DNA from: a virus
Strand: one strand, 5' to 3'
Length of the DNA stretch: 20,872 nucleotides
Virus record (IMG/VR): IMGVR_UViG_3300017951_000171
Span: 1 to 20,872 of that record
The notes below the pieces were generated by a model, which worked only from the letters and a program-made list of their open reading frames with translations, searched no databases and had not been told where the DNA came from. Below, in pieces: positions 1 to 8,951 of this stretch. A program made the translations under genes and the position numbers. Position 1 is the stretch's first letter. The number at the start of each line of letters is the position of its first letter.

Positions 1-1845
1 CTTTCGGCACTTAATCAATATATCGGTGGCTACTTAGTTGATGAAGGCAACGTAGCAGCTCCCGATATGTATGCTAGCACTGGTCACAACGATCACCCTA
101 TATTTACCTACAATTTTCCCTTCGAGCAGACCACATCAAGCAGCGCTCAGAAGGTCTACTTCGAGTTTGAAATACCTACTTACGCCTTTAATGTATGGTC
201 CTTACCTTCCGGACCTGGCAAGTTGTGTATCTGCACAGACCTTACAGCTATAGGTGACTTAGCTTCTATTGCTGACTTTAATGACTGCCTACTAGTTACA
301 GAGGACGGCGCCGGTTTATCTGAAGACTTTAATAACGGTGTAACTACAACTTTTAATAGCTCACCTACCCAGGACTGGAGACCCGGACAGCGTTACAAGG
401 TTGCTATTGACTTCTACGAAAAGAAGATCTGGGTTGGATACTGCGGTACCGGTGGATCGCCCGGTTATTGGAGCGCACAGATCGGCGGCAGCCAACCGAC
501 TACTACAGATCTAGCCTCCGTTACAGAGAGTTTTAGCTTTGGTAGTGTACTTAACGGTACTGCTTTTTACGTGGGTGCTCTTGCCGATAGAAGGCTAATT
601 ACAAACCACGAAGGCAATAACTCACAGGCGATGATTGCTTTCTATACCCAGGCGGGTGAACTACAGGATCAACTACCAACCGGCTACAAAACTTTGGGCC
701 AGTACGTGGCACCAAGACCTCTAAACCTAGAACGCTCATACGCAGCTGCTAATCCCCAAGAATACGTAAAAGCCCTTACCTACACAGGCAATGGTGGTAC
801 GCAAACCTTTGAGCTTGGGTGGCAGCCAGACCTAGTGCTCTTTATGAACGCAAGCGGGTCGTCGATCACCAAACCAACCTTTTTTGACAGCACCAATGGC
901 GCAAGCGTTGCACTTCCGGTCGCCAGAGAAAACCCAATTACAAGCAGAGTCGACTGTCAATTCACATCTACAGGCTTACAGGTTTCCAATAACACCAGCA
1001 CCCCTGGCACTAGCGGCTACCAACGAAGCATTTTCACTAACCAACTGAACTCGGTTTACAAAGCGTTCTGCTGGCGTAAAAGTGCAAATGCCGGCTTTGA
1101 CGTGGTCAGTTACGTAGGAAACGGCGGCACTCAGGCCATCTCGCACAACTGCGGTGGTCCGGTCCACTTCATGATGATCAAGTGTGTCGATTCGACGCAG
1201 ACCTCTGGCCCCGAAAACGCTTGGGTTACCTGGCATCGCGGAGCTGCAACAAACACACAGATGCAGGAGTTTTGGGAGTTTGGTGCTGAGGGCAGCGTCA
1301 CAATCAACGCAAACGAGCCAAGGTTTAACAACCAGATCCCTACTTCTTCAAACTTCTATGTAGGTAATGACAACAGTGTTAATCAAAGCGGTAAAAACTA
1401 CATAGCTTATTTGTGGACCTCTAGACCTGGCTTTAGTGCATTTGGTCAAGGCGTCACAGACCGATATGGCGCCCGTGCTTTCTGCGCATTCAAGCCAGCA
1501 ATAGTGATACTCAAAAATCAGTATGATGACACGCCTCAGGTCGTTACACAGAACACTGATCTGTTATTTGGTTACGACGCTACTAGTACGTCATCATCAA
1601 AGGACTACATAGTCAATTCAATGACCTACGAGAACCGCTTTGGTATTTGGGCTAACGGTGACGGTGGTGATTTAAGTCCTACAAACCTTTCGAATATAAT
1701 TACGTACCATCCTGACGGCTTTGAGGTGTTTAACCACACCTGGAACCTGTTTGGCGAACAGCAAAACACGAACGGTTCTGTAACTATGGACAGTCGCTTT
1801 GTCTGGGCAGCGTTCGCCCAACCTATAACCGGTGTGTCCAGATAA
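1..1845 (+). CDS. Tail fibre / adhesin protein, 5' truncated by window edge
   Basis: The frame is open from base 1 (LSALNQYIGGYL...), so the true start lies left of the window and 614 residues are visible. The first third, around bases 370-480, contains YKVAIDFYEKKIWVGYC, which resembles a SPRY/lectin-like beta-sandwich. Two later copies of a phage fibre module follow: VKALTYTGNGGTQTFELGW (about base 770) and FDVVSYVGNGGTQAISHNCG (about 1095). Each is followed by a long stretch rich in aromatics and Asn/Gly, and the protein ends FVWAAFAQPITG. This YxGNG(G/S)TQ..ISH pattern recurs in cyanophage tail fibres (DUF7483-like, from memory). A host-surface receptor-binding role in the tail is inferred. 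The gene is first in a run of same-strand fibre genes, 24 bases ahead of the next one. Confidence 0.8.
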   Translation, partial: LSALNQYIGGYLVDEGNVAAPDMYASTGHNDHPIFTYNFPFEQTTSSSAQKVYFEFEIPTYAFNVWSLPSGPGKLCICTDLTAIGDLASIADFNDCLLVTEDGAGLSEDFNNGVTTTFNSSPTQDWRPGQRYKVAIDFYEKKIWVGYCGTGGSPGYWSAQIGGSQPTTTDLASVTESFSFGSVLNGTAFYVGALADRRLITNHEGNNSQAMIAFYTQAGELQDQLPTGYKTLGQYVAPRPLNLERSYAAANPQEYVKALTYTGNGGTQTFELGWQPDLVLFMNASGSSITKPTFFDSTNGASVALPVARENPITSRVDCQFTSTGLQVSNNTSTPGTSGYQRSIFTNQLNSVYKAFCWRKSANAGFDVVSYVGNGGTQAISHNCGGPVHFMMIKCVDSTQTSGPENAWVTWHRGAATNTQMQEFWEFGAEGSVTINANEPRFNNQIPTSSNFYVGNDNSVNQSGKNYIAYLWTSRPGFSAFGQGVTDRYGARAFCAFKPAIVILKNQYDDTPQVVTQNTDLLFGYDATSTSSSKDYIVNSMTYENRFGIWANGDGGDLSPTNLSNIITYHPDGFEVFNHTWNLFGEQQNTNGSVTMDSRFVWAAFAQPITGVSR

Positions 1846-1869
1846 ACTGCTCTCAACAGAGGTTTCCAG

Positions 1870-2388
1870 ATGCCTTACCAACTAGACGGTAATGTTCTGA
1901 CGATTGGCTACGCATTCAAGGATGCGCAGGGCAATCAGTACCCGGCTAATTGGTTGGGCGACTCCACAAAGGAAGACCGTGACTACATCGGCATCGTCGA
2001 GGTACCCGACCCTGAGCCCTATGACAGCCGCTTTTACACAGGCCGCACCCTCGAAGGCAAGCTGCTGAGCCGACCACTTGATGACGAGCAGGTTGAACTG
2101 CCGAACGGTCGCATTCAAGATGTACCTGGTCTGCGTTCTTACTGGTTACAAAAACAAAAGACCCAGGCGCAAAGGATGCTGAACGAGACCGACTGGTATG
2201 TCATCCGTAAAAGCGAGTCCGGTACAGCAATTCCAGCGTCAGTCGCTGCTTATCGTGAAGCCGTCCGTGAAGCAAGCAATCTCCGGGAACAGGCAATCTC
2301 GGCGGTTACCAATACGGACGAGTTGCACGCTCTACTTACGGCAGTGCAGGGAACCGAAGGTGGACTACCCGCTTGGCCAAGCCTTTAG
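1870..2388 (+). CDS. Tail fibre assembly chaperone-like protein
   Basis: This 172-residue protein has the order expected of small phage tail-fibre assembly proteins. An N-terminal beta part (residues 1-85, with a PDPEPYDSRFYTGR segment) is followed by a helical C-terminal part (about 90-160). The helical part contains LNETDWYVIRKSESG and IPASVAAYREAVREAS, a signature of DUF4376/tail-fibre-chaperone-like proteins: 'DWYVIRK.E.G..IP..V..YR..VR'. An AGAGG element 8-12 bases ahead of the ATG supports this start. Lying straight after a fibre gene fits a role in folding or attaching fibres. Family membership is from motif recognition only; it could instead be a minor structural protein. Confidence 0.65.
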   Translation: MPYQLDGNVLTIGYAFKDAQGNQYPANWLGDSTKEDRDYIGIVEVPDPEPYDSRFYTGRTLEGKLLSRPLDDEQVELPNGRIQDVPGLRSYWLQKQKTQAQRMLNETDWYVIRKSESGTAIPASVAAYREAVREASNLREQAISAVTNTDELHALLTAVQGTEGGLPAWPSL

Positions 2389-2437
2389 CTTGGTTCAGTT
2401 GGTAACCGCTAGACTCATCTAAAATCCGTAGCTGGAC

Positions 2438-2776
2438 ATGGCTATCTCTCCAGCCACCTACAACATCCTGTTGCAGAGGCGGGCGGACTACTACGTCACG
2501 CTCCAGTTCAAGGACTCAGCAGAGGCCCCGATTGACATCACGGGCTGGACTGTCGAGTCTGAGATTTGGAATAAAGACCGTAATCGTAAGTACGCAGACT
2601 TTGTTGTCGAGTACACGAACCGCAGCACGGGTACGGTCAAGCTAAGCCTCAGCGACGAGACCACAAGCAGCCTTCCTGATAAGGCATACTATGATGTGCT
2701 GCTTACTGACGTAAATAATATAAAAGAGTACTATCTAGAGGGCTCTATAACTGTTTCTGAGGGATACACCTCATGA
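2438..2776 (+). CDS. Small structural-type protein (baseplate/fibre Ig-like domain)
   Basis: The 112-residue product reads as a single beta domain. RRADYYVTLQFKDS, then APIDITGWTVESEIWNK, a VKLSLSD strand and a YYDVLLTD strand suggest an immunoglobulin-like or BppU-N-type fold of the kind found in phage baseplate and fibre proteins. There is no signal peptide or TM segment, so it is presumably a virion component. Its stop overlaps the next gene's ATG by four bases (ATGA), indicating translational coupling. The function is inferred from fold-like pattern and position; I do not recognise a named family with certainty. Confidence 0.6.
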   Translation: MAISPATYNILLQRRADYYVTLQFKDSAEAPIDITGWTVESEIWNKDRNRKYADFVVEYTNRSTGTVKLSLSDETTSSLPDKAYYDVLLTDVNNIKEYYLEGSITVSEGYTS

Positions 2777-2982
2777 CTAGTGTCAATGTAAGCAGCAGCA
2801 CTAACAACGTTGTAGTTACAAACGCTATAACTGGTGTTGTTTCAGTGATCTCGTCAGGGCCCTATCTCAACATCGATGGTACGGCTAAGGTAGAGGGAAG
2901 TCTCGTCTACTTCGACGGCACACAATTCAAGGCCGACGAGCAGTGGACAACTTCCTCGCTCACTGACGGTGGGAACTTCTAA
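2773..2982 (+). CDS. Small fibre-associated protein, unknown function
   Basis: This 69-residue protein is rich in Val, Ser, Thr and Asn. It begins with alternating beta-type sequence (VNVSSSTNNVVVTN) and ends LVYFDGTQFKADEQWTT...LTDGGNF. The last residues resemble the endings of the next two fibre genes' segments (FDIDGGTF at the end of the 2988-4460 product), suggesting related beta-rich fibre material. It is translationally coupled to the preceding gene through ATGA and lies 5 bases before the following fibre gene. No enzymatic motif is visible. It is probably a small tail or collar component. Confidence 0.55.
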   Translation: MTSVNVSSSTNNVVVTNAITGVVSVISSGPYLNIDGTAKVEGSLVYFDGTQFKADEQWTTSSLTDGGNF

Positions 2983-2987
2983 GCACC

Positions 2988-4460
2988 ATGGCTAACGCTA
3001 TCCGCATCAAGCGCCGGGCGGCCGGCGGTACCACTGGAGCGCCTGGCTCACTCCAGAATGCTGAGCTTGCCTACAACGAAAGCGACGGCGGTAACGGCGT
3101 CCTTTATTACGGCTACGGCACCGGCGGTGAAGGTGGTACGGCCACCCAGGTTGTTGCAATCGGTGGCGATGGAGCCTTCGTAAATCTGAGCGGTGCTCAG
3201 ACCGTTTCCGGTACAAAAACCATTACCGGAACGCTGAATCTGGGTAGTGCAACCCTGTCGGGTAACGCAACTTTCAGCAATAACGTCACTGTTACTGGCG
3301 ACCTGACTGTTCAGGGAACCACCACGACCGTTTCATCGACCTCTGTGTCGGTTGCGGACAAAAACATTGAACTGGGCACCACCGAAAGCCCCACCGATTC
3401 CACTGCAGACGGTGGCGGCATCACACTTAAAGGTGCGACTGACAAGACCTTTAGTTGGGTCGATCAAACGGACAGCTGGACTAGCTCCGAAAACATCGAT
3501 CTAGCCGGCGGTAAAGAGTTCAAGATCGGCGGCACTACGGTCCTGAGCTCAAGCACTCTTGGTACAGGAGTGACCACGTCGAGCCTCCAGCACCTCGGCA
3601 CGATCAGCACCGGCACCTGGAACGCAACCACCATCGGTGTAAGCAAAGGCGGCACTGGTCAGACCAGCTACACCGACGGTCAGATTCTGATCGGTAAGAC
3701 CCAAGGCAACACCCTTAATAAGGCGACGCTGACCGCCGGCAGCAACGTCACCATCACCAACGGTGCCGGCTCGATCACGATCGCTTCTGACGACACCACT
3801 TACACAGCTGGTGCAGGTCTCGAGCTGAGTCAATCAAATGCCTTCAGCGTCGATTTGAAGGCGGACGGCGGTCTGGTTACTGAGGGTCAAACGAGTGAAC
3901 TTGCGATTGACCTAGGTGCTTCGGCCATCACTGGAACGCTGGGCATTGCAGACGGTGGCACCGGATCCACGACTGCGTCTGGCGCCAGAACGGCACTCGG
4001 CGTTGCAATCGGCGAAGACGTCCAGGCCTATGACGCGTCTCTTGCCGCGATTGCAGGCCTTTCGACTACTGACGGCAACTTCATCGTCGGTAACGGCCAA
4101 AGCTTTGTTGCTGAGTCCGGTGCTACGGCACGGGCCAGCCTTGGTCTGACCATCGGCACCCACATTCAGGGCTATGCAAGCGACCTGACTTCCCTGTCTT
4201 CAATGCAGGAGGGTGCGGCCAGCGCACTCAAGGAGATCACGTCCACCGAGATTGGAATCCTTGATGGTGCGACCGTCACCACCACGGAGCTCAACATTCT
4301 CGATGGCGGTACCAGTGCAACCTCTACTACGCTGACGACCTCAGACAGGCTGGTTGTTAACGATGCAGGTACGATGGTGCAAGTCGCACTTAGCGACCTT
4401 GTTACCTTCCTTGAGAACGGGACCGCGTCCGGTTTCGATATCGACGGAGGAACCTTCTAA
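2988..4460 (+). CDS. Tail fibre protein with Mtd-like N-terminus
   Basis: The 490-residue product starts ANAIRIKRRAAGGTTGAPGS followed by LQNAELAYNE, the pattern of the N-terminal domain of phage major tropism determinants and related fibres. The shaft (about 65-140) is made of Gly/Ser/Thr/Val strands, including VTVTGDLTVQGTTTTVSSTS and VADKNIELGTTESP. The rest has the fibre motifs GVSKGGTGQTSYTDGQILIG, GIADGGTGSTTASGARTALG and two 'QAYDASLAAIAGLST'-like units. This is typical of trimeric cyanophage tail fibres. Codon use looks richer in C-ending codons than in the 6087-8336 gene. No catalytic motif is visible. A structural, virion-surface role is inferred. Confidence 0.8.
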   Translation: MANAIRIKRRAAGGTTGAPGSLQNAELAYNESDGGNGVLYYGYGTGGEGGTATQVVAIGGDGAFVNLSGAQTVSGTKTITGTLNLGSATLSGNATFSNNVTVTGDLTVQGTTTTVSSTSVSVADKNIELGTTESPTDSTADGGGITLKGATDKTFSWVDQTDSWTSSENIDLAGGKEFKIGGTTVLSSSTLGTGVTTSSLQHLGTISTGTWNATTIGVSKGGTGQTSYTDGQILIGKTQGNTLNKATLTAGSNVTITNGAGSITIASDDTTYTAGAGLELSQSNAFSVDLKADGGLVTEGQTSELAIDLGASAITGTLGIADGGTGSTTASGARTALGVAIGEDVQAYDASLAAIAGLSTTDGNFIVGNGQSFVAESGATARASLGLTIGTHIQGYASDLTSLSSMQEGAASALKEITSTEIGILDGATVTTTELNILDGGTSATSTTLTTSDRLVVNDAGTMVQVALSDLVTFLENGTASGFDIDGGTF

Positions 4461-4469
4461 GGTTAACTA

Positions 4470-6071
4470 ATGTCAAATATCATTAGGCACAAGCGCGGAA
4501 CAACCGACCCAAGCGCCAGTGATTTTGACGGCACTGCGCAGCTTCTCATCAACACTACCGACGGGGGTCTTTTCACCAAGACTGACGGCGGCAGTGTTGT
4601 TGAGATCGGCAGTGGTGGAGGAGGCAGCTCCTACACAGACTCTGACGTCGATGCACATCTAAACAAAACTGCACAGACAGCCAGCAACGCCTACCTGCGC
4701 TGGACCGGTCAAGACTACGCATTCGGAACTATTACCCAATATTCCGATGCATTTGTCGATACTCACTTAAATAAGACCGAAAGCACCAGCTCAGGTACTT
4801 ACCTGAAGTGGAACGGCGAAGATTATGAGTGGGCAAGTGTTAGCGGGGGCAGCTCCTACACCGACTCCGACGTTGACGCCCACCTAAATAAGACCCAACA
4901 GACTGCTACCAACGCCTACCTACGTTGGAACGGCCAAGATTACGCTTGGGGGACCATTACCCAGTACAGCGACGCATTTGTCGACACGCACTTAAATAAG
5001 ACCGAAAGCACCAGCTCAGGTACTTACCTGAAGTGGAACGGTGAAGATTATGAGTGGGCAAGCGTTAGCGGCGGTAGCTCCTACACCGATTCTGATGTTG
5101 ACAGCCACCTAAATAAGACCCAACAGACAGCCAGCAACGCCTACCTGCGCTGGACCGGGCAAGACTACGCTTGGGGGACGATTACCCAGTACAGCGATGC
5201 GTTTGTTGATACCCACCTAAACAAAACCGAAAGCACCAGCTCAGGTACTTACCTGAAGTGGAACGGTGAAGACTACGAATGGGCAACTGTTAGCGGCGGC
5301 AGCTCATACACCGATTCAAATGTAGATTCGCACCTAAATAAAACCCAGCAAACAGCAAGCAACTCTTATCTGTATTGGACGGGCCAGGACTACGCCTGGG
5401 CTACTCTTAGCCATTACACCGACTCTGCTGTTGACAGCCACCTAAACAAAACTGGGGAAACAGCAACAAACGCTTATTTGTACTGGACGGGCCAGGATTA
5501 CGCCTGGGCTACTCTTAGCCACTACACAGATAGCGCCGTCGATGCCCACTTAAACAAAACAGGCGAGACATCAAGCGGTACTTACCTCAAGTGGAACGGT
5601 ACAGATTACGAATGGGCGACGATAAGTGGTGGTGGTTCTTACGGTAACTCAGACGTCGACGCCCACTTAAATAACAGCCAAATTACCTCGGGCTATGTCC
5701 TGAGCTGGAACGGACAAGACTACGCATGGGTTGCCCAATCAGGAGGCGGCGGTGGGGTTAGCGATGGCGACAAAGGTGATATCACTGTTTCCAATAGCGG
5801 TGGCACCTGGACTATCGATCACACAGCAGTTACTTACAGCAAAATCCAGAGTGTCAGCGCTGACAAGGTTTTAGGTCGCACTGGGACGAGCGGCAGCGTC
5901 GAGGAAATTAGTTGCACCTCAACCGGGCGTTCTATTATTGGTGGAGCTGATGCAGCTGCTGTGCGCACCACTCTGGGTTTAGGTACAGCTTCGACGCAAA
6001 ACATCACTGTCAGCACTTCTAGTCCTTCGGGCGGCAGTGACGGCGACATCTGGTTCGTGTACTCCACCTGA
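4470..6071 (+). CDS. Repeat-containing tail fibre protein
   Basis: The 533-residue protein opens with NIIRHKRGTTDPSASDFDGT and a LINTTDGGLFTKTDGGSVVEI segment, an Mtd-like fibre N-terminus. Residues 55 to about 424 are ten tandem units of alternating 36 and 39 residues. Each carries Y(S/T)D..VD.HLNKT and YL.W.G.DY.W, and poly-Gly linkers flank the array. The C-terminal part (about 430-533) has DKGDITVSNSGGTWTIDH and GRTGTSGSVEEIS, common in the distal parts of phage fibres. It is probably an elongated trimeric fibre whose length depends on repeat number. The start has no Shine-Dalgarno; the ATG follows TTAACTA directly. Confidence 0.8.
   Translation: MSNIIRHKRGTTDPSASDFDGTAQLLINTTDGGLFTKTDGGSVVEIGSGGGGSSYTDSDVDAHLNKTAQTASNAYLRWTGQDYAFGTITQYSDAFVDTHLNKTESTSSGTYLKWNGEDYEWASVSGGSSYTDSDVDAHLNKTQQTATNAYLRWNGQDYAWGTITQYSDAFVDTHLNKTESTSSGTYLKWNGEDYEWASVSGGSSYTDSDVDSHLNKTQQTASNAYLRWTGQDYAWGTITQYSDAFVDTHLNKTESTSSGTYLKWNGEDYEWATVSGGSSYTDSNVDSHLNKTQQTASNSYLYWTGQDYAWATLSHYTDSAVDSHLNKTGETATNAYLYWTGQDYAWATLSHYTDSAVDAHLNKTGETSSGTYLKWNGTDYEWATISGGGSYGNSDVDAHLNNSQITSGYVLSWNGQDYAWVAQSGGGGGVSDGDKGDITVSNSGGTWTIDHTAVTYSKIQSVSADKVLGRTGTSGSVEEISCTSTGRSIIGGADAAAVRTTLGLGTASTQNITVSTSSPSGGSDGDIWFVYST
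4632..5741 (+). repeat. Ten-unit tandem coding repeat (108/117 bp units) in tail fibre gene
   Basis: In the fibre encoded at 4470-6071, units begin at residues 55, 91, 130, 166, 205, 241, 280, 316, 352 and 391. The spacings are therefore 36, 39, 36, 39, 36, 39, 36, 36 and 39 residues. The extra three residues are a GGS-type linker that follows only units ending WNGEDYEW or WNGTDYEW. The first six units form three near-identical 225-bp pairs at the DNA level (the TACCTGAAGTGGAACGG segment recurs). Later units diverge, and the last is degenerate (LNNSQITSGYVLSWNGQDY). The high DNA identity makes unit gain or loss by recombination likely. Confidence 0.9.
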
Positions 6072-6086
6072 TATCACTTAACTAAA

Positions 6087-8336
6087 ATGACTGTTTACTA
6101 CGTCGATCCAGTTAACGGTAACGACAGCAATAACGGCCAAAGTTTTGCTAACCGCCGTAAGACCTATCCGTCGAACGTCAGCGGAGAGCACGAAGTTCGT
6201 TTTATAGAAACACCTTCGACTGTCACAACTGCAACTACTGCCCGGTGGATTGATAGGTCGGCATACGTTCCGCAAAAGACTGCAGCTATCTATTCATTCA
6301 CTGCTGGTACACCAATCAGCATGAGTAGTAGTAACAATAACCATGGTTTTGAGACCGGTGACTGGATTTTACCTACAAGCACAAATTCAACTGTTGTGCA
6401 AAACGTCGGTAAGATATGGAAGATAACAAAAACTGATAATAACAACTTTACGCTTGATGGTAGCTCTGGTACAACCAGTTACAGCACTTATATGTTTACT
6501 CGTAATCTTACGGGTAATCAGTGCGTTGTACTTGACACTGTACAGACCGCAGATCTATTCGGGTGCCAGTGGTTGCAGTCAGATTTTACAGACGTTTATA
6601 GTAACAACTCTTTAAGCTATTCGGCTAATACAAATAACGGTTACCAGAACCCACACGTCACAGGTTTCTATCACACTAGCAGTTCTACGGGCACCTTTAT
6701 GGTGTACCAGCTGCCGTCAACTTTGGACTTATCCGATTTTGACGGTATACAGTTCATGCTTAGGACAAACACAACTTCAAGTAACGCATCAAGGATAAAA
6801 GTTAATCTGTGCTCTGATACCGCTGGTCAAACTGTCGTTAATACTTTCAGTTTCCCCAACATTGCGTACGGCAACAAGTGGTTCCGCCATGTAGAGATGA
6901 GCTCAGGCTCGCTTGGCAGTAGCATTAACAGTATTACTTTTAGCTGCTCTACTGCGACAGGCAGTAACGCTTACTACTACGTTGAGGGTATTCAGGCTAT
7001 TAAAGATGGTGGCCTTAATCTATACAGTCTGATCAGTCCCGATCCCACTAGCTATGGCTACTACGCAATTAGGGAGTTTTCTGGTGCGGACGTATTTATA
7101 GCAGGTGGGCCATACCAAAACCCCGGTTATTCACAGTCATATTGTGCTTATACGGGCGCTGATTTTGCCTCTGGTAGTGACTTGTACGTCATGCAAGCGC
7201 ACATTTATGAAGCAACCAATAATCCCTGGAACCCTCAGCACTCATTAGGTCAGGGCAGCAGTGCAACCGCACGCCTACAGATCTCAGGCGGCTGGAACAC
7301 AACTGATATGTCTACCCGCACTGGTGTTTCCGCTATCGGATACAACGGTCAATACGGACATCTGCTGGGCGGATACACCATTAAAAATACCGACCTCGAA
7401 CACTTTGTTTGTGTATTTATGTCTAGTTTTATATACTGCCAGTCTACTATTGACAATGTAAACTTAGATATTAGAGGCTGCATATGCAGCGGTGACAGTA
7501 CCAATGGCATGACGCCAATCCGTGTAAATAATGGTTACCAAGGTCCGCCATTAGGTGATGTCTATGTTGATTACCACAACGGTAATTATGGACCTAGGAA
7601 TGTACACAATCCGAATCCACACTATGTAAAGTGGTTCCAAGGTGCTAATGCCCTAGCGTATCATGCCCCTGGTAAGTATCTAGGTAATGTAAGTAGTGGA
7701 AAAGCCTCAGTTGGTGGCATTACTAACCCACAACACGGTGTAGTACTTAAAGACCTAGACATATCGGGTAGCATCCAGGCGTATACCCCGCTGGATATAT
7801 ACGCAGAAGACTGCGATGCTACTTTTGTCTTTTACAACTTTGGCGGACAAAGGTTATTTTCAAAAAACCTAAACGGCACAAACCCACCAAAAGTGCAATT
7901 TGGTACAGCTGGTTATGCTGAACTACAGTCAACAATAGTGAATACTACAGGCGGCCAGGCCTGGATGTTTAGACCTACAAGTACAAGCTATTGCACAGAA
8001 GCCTACCCCTTAGAGTTACGCCTAGCTCAGGTTGCTTATGATGCAAATAGCCAAGTAACCGTAACTGCATACATGCGTAGAAATAGTACAGGCCTAAATA
8101 TGCAATTACTTGTCCACCCGGAGCTTGCACCCGTGTCGCCTTATAGGGAAGTATTTGGCAGTACAGGGGTTAGCACAAAGACCTCCGTGAACTACACGGG
8201 CGCCATAAATACCTGGGTGCAGGTAACGCTGACCTTTACACCATCTGAAGCAGGTGTTGGTAATATCTACGCCCGTGCGTGGGGCGGATTCAGCAATACC
8301 GGGTACATTGATGACCTTGCAATCACGCAAGCTTGA
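6087..8336 (+). CDS. Large virion-associated adhesin / depolymerase-like protein
   Basis: The 749-residue product starts MTVYYVDPVNGNDSNNGQSF, the opening usual for right-handed beta-helix proteins such as pectate-lyase-like phage tailspikes ('YYV.P..G.D.N.G.S'). The middle is rich in Asn, Tyr, Ser and Gly with short beta strands. The C-terminus (about 630-749) reads as a carbohydrate-binding jelly-roll, with TVTAYMRRNS, WVQVTLTFTPSEAGVGNIYA and YIDDLAITQA. This combination suggests a host polysaccharide-binding or -degrading tail component. I cannot identify catalytic residues, so the enzyme role is only a possibility. The gene is more A+T-rich than its upstream neighbours. The ATG follows TTAACTAAA with no Shine-Dalgarno. 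Confidence 0.7.
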   Translation: MTVYYVDPVNGNDSNNGQSFANRRKTYPSNVSGEHEVRFIETPSTVTTATTARWIDRSAYVPQKTAAIYSFTAGTPISMSSSNNNHGFETGDWILPTSTNSTVVQNVGKIWKITKTDNNNFTLDGSSGTTSYSTYMFTRNLTGNQCVVLDTVQTADLFGCQWLQSDFTDVYSNNSLSYSANTNNGYQNPHVTGFYHTSSSTGTFMVYQLPSTLDLSDFDGIQFMLRTNTTSSNASRIKVNLCSDTAGQTVVNTFSFPNIAYGNKWFRHVEMSSGSLGSSINSITFSCSTATGSNAYYYVEGIQAIKDGGLNLYSLISPDPTSYGYYAIREFSGADVFIAGGPYQNPGYSQSYCAYTGADFASGSDLYVMQAHIYEATNNPWNPQHSLGQGSSATARLQISGGWNTTDMSTRTGVSAIGYNGQYGHLLGGYTIKNTDLEHFVCVFMSSFIYCQSTIDNVNLDIRGCICSGDSTNGMTPIRVNNGYQGPPLGDVYVDYHNGNYGPRNVHNPNPHYVKWFQGANALAYHAPGKYLGNVSSGKASVGGITNPQHGVVLKDLDISGSIQAYTPLDIYAEDCDATFVFYNFGGQRLFSKNLNGTNPPKVQFGTAGYAELQSTIVNTTGGQAWMFRPTSTSYCTEAYPLELRLAQVAYDANSQVTVTAYMRRNSTGLNMQLLVHPELAPVSPYREVFGSTGVSTKTSVNYTGAINTWVQVTLTFTPSEAGVGNIYARAWGGFSNTGYIDDLAITQA

Positions 8337-8341
8337 ATAAC

Positions 8342-8602
8342 ATGAACTACAACATCACTGACTTTGAAATCTTAGACACTTGGGTTTCAGGTTCTTCGTA
8401 CTCCTATCAGGTCCAAGTCTCTGAGGACAGATCCGTAATTGTGGGCTTTGCAGAGAGTAAATCAGATAGTTTTGTAAAAGATAACGTGTACAAATACCTA
8501 GAACAGGAGTACAACATGTGGACTGAGGAAGAAGAGCGGATTCGACAGGAACAGGAGCAACTTGCTGCAACTGATGCAGATGAGGACCAAACAGGGGAGT
8601 AG
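8342..8602 (+). CDS. Small acidic protein in fibre operon, unknown function
   Basis: Using the ATG at 8342 gives 86 residues. A TTG at 8333, overlapping the previous stop, would add three. The N-terminal half is beta-like (YNITDFEILDTWVSGSSYSY, then QVSEDRSVIVGFAESKSD). The C-terminal half is a highly charged, probably helical tail (EQEYNMWTEEEERIRQEQEQ, then acidic residues). There is no signal or TM segment. A location between the adhesin gene and another small virion-type gene suggests a tail-associated or assembly role. No family recognised. Confidence 0.6.
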   Translation: MNYNITDFEILDTWVSGSSYSYQVQVSEDRSVIVGFAESKSDSFVKDNVYKYLEQEYNMWTEEEERIRQEQEQLAATDADEDQTGE

Positions 8603-8607
8603 CACAA

Positions 8608-8925
8608 ATGGGCTTACCGTCTAGAGACGACGTACTCAAACTTGACTACTTACATCACGGCGCACCAGCAGCTAACGTCAAAGCGAAAAACTCGGCTGAT
8701 GACGACTTACTTAACTTAGGTGAGCCAAACTATTACCTTGAAACTGTCAGTACAGGAACACCCACCGCCGGCAATATTTATATAAGGGACGGAGGTACTT
8801 GGTACGAGCAGACTGGAACTAGTGTGACTTGGGTGCAAGTACCAGGCGGTAGAGGAAGTCTTGCAAGTTATAATGCATCCGTTTATATAAAAATCAACGG
8901 CAGCTGGATCGGACCTTGGGACTAG
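8608..8925 (+). CDS. Small fibre-type protein, unknown function
   Basis: The product is 105 residues. A GGGGAG element about eight bases ahead of the ATG is one of the better ribosome-binding sites in this block. The N-terminus is polar (GLPSRDDVLKLDYLHHGAP). The rest contains fibre-like beta segments: GNIYIRDGGTWYEQTGTSVT and ASVYIKINGSWIGPWD. 'Y.RDGG.WYEQ' style sequences often occur in small tail or neck proteins, so a virion role is plausible. It closes the fibre operon; an AT-rich stretch with two ACTAGT palindromes (8921-8926 and 8943-8948) follows. Confidence 0.6.
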   Translation: MGLPSRDDVLKLDYLHHGAPAANVKAKNSADDDLLNLGEPNYYLETVSTGTPTAGNIYIRDGGTWYEQTGTSVTWVQVPGGRGSLASYNASVYIKINGSWIGPWD

Positions 8926-8951
8926 TAGTAAACTTTTAGAAAACTAGTCAA

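Noticed and set aside
2385-2430. tRNA-like fragment (D-arm-like GGTTCAGTTGGTAACC followed by CTAGACTCATCTA)
   Set aside because: It has a D-arm-like stem and a weak anticodon-like stem but no acceptor pairing and no GTTCGAATC T-arm; the first bases are the end of a coding frame. Most likely chance.
4632-5741. CRISPR-like regular spacing in the repeat region
   Set aside because: Units are fully coding, in frame, and repeat throughout; there are no unique spacers between short identical repeats.
2988-6071. Diversity-generating retroelement suggested by Mtd-like fibre N-termini
   Set aside because: No reverse transcriptase or template/variable repeat pair with A-directed differences is visible; the repeats here are ordinary tandem structural units.
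8921-8948. ACTAGT...ACTAGT inverted repeat as a terminator
   Set aside because: Six weak AT pairs with a 16-base loop and no T-run; the palindromic hexamers are probably coincidental.
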